64,000 nt of DNA from Nostoc sp. 'Peltigera membranacea cyanobiont' N6. GTDB lineage: Bacteria > Cyanobacteriota > Cyanobacteriia > Cyanobacteriales > Nostocaceae. Below the pieces are notes generated by a model. The model searched no databases, was not told where the DNA came from, and saw nothing but the letters and a program-made list of their open reading frames with translations. The stretch lies in NCBI RefSeq assembly GCF_002949735.1, contig NZ_CP026681.1:3596001-3660000 (forward strand). The letters run 5' to 3'. Of this stretch, positions 60,615 through 64,000 are shown piece after piece (position 1 is the first letter of the stretch; each line of letters starts with the position of its first letter). The position numbers were made by a program, and so were the translations under genes.

Positions 60615-60671
60615 AGAGATGCGATGAATCGCGTCTTTACTTTTTGTAGAGACGCGATTCATCGCGTCTAC
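60614..60671. repeat. Two back-to-back AGACGCGAT-type palindromes
   Basis: GATGCGATGAATCGCGTCTT (60618) and AGACGCGATTCATCGCGTCT (60649) are palindromic and complementary to each other. They are copies of the repeat at 35430 and fill the space between the protease and inhibitor genes. Confidence 0.65.
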
Positions 60672-60812
60672 AGGAGTTATACCTGCCACCGCCTCACTCA
60701 ACACTCAGGAATGATAAATGTGTTGTTTGTTGTTGCTAAACTGGGAACCAAGAAATATAATCTTGCTATTTAAGTATTTATCCCAACTAAATAACACAAC
60801 GGAGAGCAAAAA

Positions 60813-61112
60813 ATGCGGATATCCTTTGAACGCACAGGCGGTTTTGCTGGGATTACAAAGAAAACAACCGTTGATACAGACACTCTCCCGCCAGATGAAG
60901 CTGCCACACTTCCCCGACTGGTGGAGGTTGCAGATTTATTTAGGCTACCTGAACTAATTACCTCGCCAAATCCCCAGAGCGATCGCTTTCAGTATAAGTT
61001 AACAGTAGAAGATAACGGTAAGCAGCATACGGTAACTGTCAGTGAGTCAGCATTGCCAGGAACCTTAAGACCCCTGATTGAATGGCTACAAACAGTATCA
61101 CAGAAAAGGTAA
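60813..61112 (+). CDS. Emfourin-type protealysin inhibitor
   Basis: This 99-residue protein matches emfourin, the small inhibitor that pairs with protealysin-like proteases. It starts MRISFERTGGFAGITKKTTV and has TLPRLVEVADLFRLPE followed by an antiparallel strand pair (QYKLTVEDNGKQHTVTVSES). GGAGAG lies seven bases before the ATG. Its place directly after the M4 protease, with about 200 bases between, strengthens the call. It would keep the cytoplasmic protease inactive until needed. Confidence 0.9.
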   Translation: MRISFERTGGFAGITKKTTVDTDTLPPDEAATLPRLVEVADLFRLPELITSPNPQSDRFQYKLTVEDNGKQHTVTVSESALPGTLRPLIEWLQTVSQKR

Positions 61113-61167
61113 TTTGCTGAAGAGGTTAAATGAAAGCTGATATAAATCCTAAATTTTTCAGGGTACT

Positions 61168-61992
61168 ATGAATAAACCAATCAAGCGAGCTTTTTTAGAC
61201 ACTGAAGATGGACAAATTCTTTATCGGATTGGCGGTGAGGGAGAGCCTTTGTTACTTCTGCACATGAACCCCCGTAGTAGTGACGAATATAGCGAATTAA
61301 TGTCCATTTTGGTAGAAAAGTATCGTGTGATAGCGATGGATTTTATGGGTTTTGGTGATTCAGACAAACCACCAAAATTGTATTCAGTGGCAGATTACGC
61401 TAAAACTATTATCGCTCTGTTAGATGAGTTAGGTATTGAAAAAACAAACATTCTAGGAAACCACACAGGCGCTTTTGTTTCTGGAGAAGTAGCAGCAGCT
61501 TACCCAAAACGGGTCAAAAATTTAATTTTGTGTAATGTTGCTGGTTTTGGTGAAGCTGGAAAAACGGATTTAATGCTCCGATTTCAGGAAGGATTCGTCA
61601 TTAAAGAAGACGGTTCTCACTTGATGGAAAGATGGTTAGCCCGTTCCAGATACGTAGGTTCTGCTGAGTTGAATCATCGTTGGGTTTTAGATGATTTAAA
61701 ATGTTTTGGCTATCCTCTGTACGCAGTTTGGGCAGTAGGAAATTACTGTATGGATGCCGCCCAAAGGTTTACTTCAATTAAGTGTCCTACCCTGATAGTC
61801 TGGGGAATTGACGATGTAGAAGAATTCCAAAAATTAGGTTTAGCACTGGCAAAAGACCGATATTTCTTATCACAAGCAATTCCCCACGCTAAAGTTGTGG
61901 AATTCCCAGATGGAACTATCTGCATGATGAACCAAATACCTGAAGAAATATCAAAGGTAGTTATAGAGTTTCTCGACAATACAAGTGTTTAA
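61168..61992 (+). CDS. Alpha/beta-hydrolase-fold protein with lost catalytic Ser and His
   Basis: This 274-residue protein has the alpha/beta-hydrolase fold and a normal oxyanion region (LLLLHMNPRSSDEYSEL). The nucleophile elbow reads Gly97-Asn98-His99-Thr100-Gly101, so His replaces the usual Ser. The C-terminal catalytic His is also absent: FPDGTICMM stands where most members have GH. The acid Asp215 (GIDD) is kept. Either the catalytic mechanism differs or the protein is a non-hydrolytic relative. It converges four bases from a dihydropyrimidinase-like gene. Confidence 0.85.
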   Translation: MNKPIKRAFLDTEDGQILYRIGGEGEPLLLLHMNPRSSDEYSELMSILVEKYRVIAMDFMGFGDSDKPPKLYSVADYAKTIIALLDELGIEKTNILGNHTGAFVSGEVAAAYPKRVKNLILCNVAGFGEAGKTDLMLRFQEGFVIKEDGSHLMERWLARSRYVGSAELNHRWVLDDLKCFGYPLYAVWAVGNYCMDAAQRFTSIKCPTLIVWGIDDVEEFQKLGLALAKDRYFLSQAIPHAKVVEFPDGTICMMNQIPEEISKVVIEFLDNTSV

Positions 61993-61996
61993 AACT

Positions 61997-63478
61997 CTAT
62001 GTTCTTTTTAAATAACGTCCAGTGGGTGAACCTAAAACTTGCCCATTGTTGTAAATAAGATTTCCACGCAAAAAAGTACTCTTCACCCGCCCAGTTAACT
62101 CTACTCCTTCAAAAGGCGTATAACCTTGTTGTGACTCCGACTCAGCAGCACATACCACAAAGCTTTCATTGGGGTCTACCAGCACCAAATCAGCATCATA
62201 GCCAACAGCAATATCACCTTTTTCTAACAAACCAAAGCGCCGCGATGGGTTCCAAGATAGTAACTTAGCCATCTGGTTGTAAGACATCCCCCGCTTACTA
62301 CCTTCACTAAATACACCAGAAAGTAAATATTCAGTACCACCAAAACCAGACTTTGCTAACCAAATATTATTCGGGTCTTTATTACTTCTTTTTTGTTCAG
62401 CAGAACAGCAAGCGTGGTCGCTAACTATCCAATCTACTTGATTGTTGAGTACTGCTTTCCATAAGTATTCCACATCAGCGCGGGGACGGATAGGAGGGTT
62501 GACTTTTGCCCAAATACCATTAGGAGTATCGACATCTAATAACAAATGTCCGACAGTAACTTCTCGCCGAAAGTTGATATGAGGAAAAGCAGTTTGCATA
62601 GTCAAAGCTGCTTCCATTGCTTTCCGCGAACTCAGGTGCAACAAATTGATATTTGCACAGTTAGTTTCATTTGCCAAATAAGAAGCAATGCAAATTGCTA
62701 AACCTTCAGAATGAGGTGGACGCGCTGCACTGTAAGCGTGTAATCCGCTCAGACTAGAATCATTTTCAACTATTTTGGTATAAGCGTTGAGAATTTCTGC
62801 AACTTCACAGTGCAAACTCAAGCTGATGCTATCTCGCGCTTCTGGATGTTTTTCCATCAAGCGAGTTAGACCACGCATAATAAATTCAAAATGGGCGAAG
62901 TCGTATCTTTCCTCTTTGTTAATCATCAAAAAGAGGTTTTGCTGGTCTGATAAACCATGCAACCCATAGCCGCCATAAAACATGAAGATTTTAAACGAAG
63001 ATATACCGTATTCCTCAAACAATAAAGGTATTTCATCGATATGCTGGCTAGCTATAGGTGCGATGTGATAGCCGTAATCTACAAAAAAATTACCTGCGGA
63101 TAACGCCAACACCTCTGGAAAAAAATCGCGGTATGAGCCGCCTTTGTTAAGATAATACTGCCCTGTACGGATGTAATTCAGGCTGGTAGTTACGCCTCCC
63201 ATTGCGGCTGCTTTGGTTTCAGTCACAGCATCTTTGTCAAGGGGTTGATAGATACCGACGTGCATGTGGGCATCTACGACTCCAGGAAAGCCTAGCAGGT
63301 TTTTGCCATCAAATACCTGTTTGCCTGTGTCTGGGCTAATATTAGAAGCAATCTGAGCGAATTTTCCATCCTTAATGCCTAAATCAAGTAGTTCGATTAC
63401 ATCCTGATGGGGACGAACTACCCGCACATTTTTTATAATTTGATCTAATACGGGAGTTTCAGACACAGTAGACCTCAC
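61997..63478 (-). CDS. Dihydropyrimidinase/allantoinase-like amidohydrolase
   Basis: This 493-residue cyclic amidohydrolase has the full binuclear-zinc set: His71 and His73 in VDAHMHVG, carboxylated Lys163 in FKIFMFYGG, His223 in LHCEVAE, His281 in LLHLSSRKA and Asp354 in VSDHACCSA. This places it with dihydropyrimidinase, hydantoinase and allantoinase, but the exact ring substrate cannot be read from sequence. It is cytosolic. The gene is convergent with the degenerate hydrolase gene and divergent from the next gene. Confidence 0.9.
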   Translation of the reverse strand: MRSTVSETPVLDQIIKNVRVVRPHQDVIELLDLGIKDGKFAQIASNISPDTGKQVFDGKNLLGFPGVVDAHMHVGIYQPLDKDAVTETKAAAMGGVTTSLNYIRTGQYYLNKGGSYRDFFPEVLALSAGNFFVDYGYHIAPIASQHIDEIPLLFEEYGISSFKIFMFYGGYGLHGLSDQQNLFLMINKEERYDFAHFEFIMRGLTRLMEKHPEARDSISLSLHCEVAEILNAYTKIVENDSSLSGLHAYSAARPPHSEGLAICIASYLANETNCANINLLHLSSRKAMEAALTMQTAFPHINFRREVTVGHLLLDVDTPNGIWAKVNPPIRPRADVEYLWKAVLNNQVDWIVSDHACCSAEQKRSNKDPNNIWLAKSGFGGTEYLLSGVFSEGSKRGMSYNQMAKLLSWNPSRRFGLLEKGDIAVGYDADLVLVDPNESFVVCAAESESQQGYTPFEGVELTGRVKSTFLRGNLIYNNGQVLGSPTGRYLKRT

Positions 63479-63582
63479 ACTAAAATGAGTTTAGTCAGGA
63501 ATTCAACATCGAATCGGGACGAAGACCAAATCTGATTATTATATAACGGTTTTTTATGAAATCATCTTCAGGAGAAAAGACA

Positions 63583-64000
63583 ATGGAAACTTTTAATGAA
63601 TATCATATAGACCCAACTAAATTTACTTTTCTAAAAACTTTTGCAGATAACTGGCAAGGGATTAGAGATGAGTATATACGCTTTATTAATAATGCATCTA
63701 ATGAGGAGTTAAAAATTACTTACGATATTCTTGGGCCCAAAAGCCAAACAATTAAAACTAAGGGGAAATCAAAATACAGCGCTTTTGGTGTATTGTTTCA
63801 AGGTATGTTTATTGAAAAATATATTCAAGCATATCAAATACAATATCCTGATTATGGGTCAGATGAGGCATCAAAACACGCACTTGAATTAAGAGAGAAA
63901 TATTTCCCGAATTTAGCTAATGTAATAAAAAATGTAAATTTGCTTGATGATGATATCATCAGAAATGTATATTATGGTACATTCCATCCAGGCTTGGATA
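63583..64000 (+). CDS. Aspartyl/asparaginyl beta-hydroxylase-like protein (3' end outside window)
   Basis: The reading frame is open to the window edge (139 codons). The start is ATG 63583, with AGGAG eight bases upstream; an ATG at 63556 is in frame but would run through the ribosome-binding site. The N-terminal helical part (FLKTFADNWQGIRDEYIRF, then FGVLFQGMFIEKYIQ) and the closing YYGTFHPGLD fit the N-terminal side of bacterial aspartyl/asparaginyl beta-hydroxylase-like iron enzymes. The HxD and His iron ligands would lie just beyond the window, so the call is provisional. Confidence 0.65.
   Translation, partial: METFNEYHIDPTKFTFLKTFADNWQGIRDEYIRFINNASNEELKITYDILGPKSQTIKTKGKSKYSAFGVLFQGMFIEKYIQAYQIQYPDYGSDEASKHALELREKYFPNLANVIKNVNLLDDDIIRNVYYGTFHPGLD

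Noticed and set aside
1..64000. Prophage, integrative element or defence island
   Set aside because: No integrase, phage structural, restriction or toxin-antitoxin genes were seen; the only mobile traces are small inverted-repeat elements and one IS630 remnant.

Overview
The window reads as chromosome of a filamentous, probably heterocyst-forming cyanobacterium of the Nostoc/Anabaena type. The evidence is the frequent HIP1 octamer GCGATCGC, heptanucleotide tandem repeats (STRRs), several families of small inverted-repeat elements, cyanobacterium-restricted genes (ftrV, sipA, Lin0512 and DUF1636 families), system II cytochrome c assembly, and very large PAS/GAF hybrid kinases. No tRNA, rRNA or CRISPR array was seen.

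Layout. 1-3.2 kb: the end of ccdA, ccs1 (cytochrome c maturation) and a pstS-like phosphate-binding lipoprotein. 3.5-9.8 kb: DUF1636 protein, B12-binding radical SAM enzyme, peptide-export-type ABC transporter, a ribbon-helix-helix/TOBE regulator divergent from modA, a Tat-exported peroxiredoxin and sipA. 10-13.4 kb: Coq4-like protein, then a Spy/CpxP-like periplasmic protein divergent from a two-component system; a GTCATG palindrome cluster lies between them. 13.6-19.2 kb: single metabolic genes (deaminase, K+ channel with zinc ribbon, S-formylglutathione hydrolase, GH10 xylanase, Lin0512, cNMP-binding protein) and a broken TPR gene. 19.4-25.3 kb: two complete ECF cobalt/nickel importers back to back; the rightward one sits behind a cobalamin riboswitch. 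25.3-35.4 kb: mixed genes, including D-lactate dehydrogenase, M50 peptidase, ferredoxin-thioredoxin reductase variable chain, Uma2 nuclease and CheR.

35.5-40.2 kb: a leftward terminal oxidase operon made of two DUF2231 membrane proteins, subunit II, subunit I and subunit III. Subunit II has lost most CuA ligands, so this is an alternative (ARTO-type) oxidase and not a cytochrome c oxidase. 40.9-54.6 kb: a signalling region with CheB, three histidine kinases (one of 1886 residues with a degenerate first receiver), a RibD-like reductase and a FemAB-like protein. 55.4-64 kb: Hsp20, a Rieske ferredoxin, a von Willebrand A protein with an unrecognised tandem C-terminal module, a protealysin-like protease followed by its emfourin-type inhibitor, an alpha/beta-hydrolase-fold protein lacking the catalytic Ser and His, a dihydropyrimidinase-like amidohydrolase, and the start of an aspartyl/asparaginyl beta-hydroxylase-like gene.

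Small repeats shape the intergenic space. At least four inverted-repeat element families are present, three of them in two to four copies, and several sit exactly at gene 3' ends. I did not find a clearly new multi-gene system. The best candidates for undescribed biology are the VWA tandem module, the catalytically degenerate hydrolase beside the amidohydrolase, the degenerate receiver and low-complexity insertion in the giant kinase, and the GTCATG operator.
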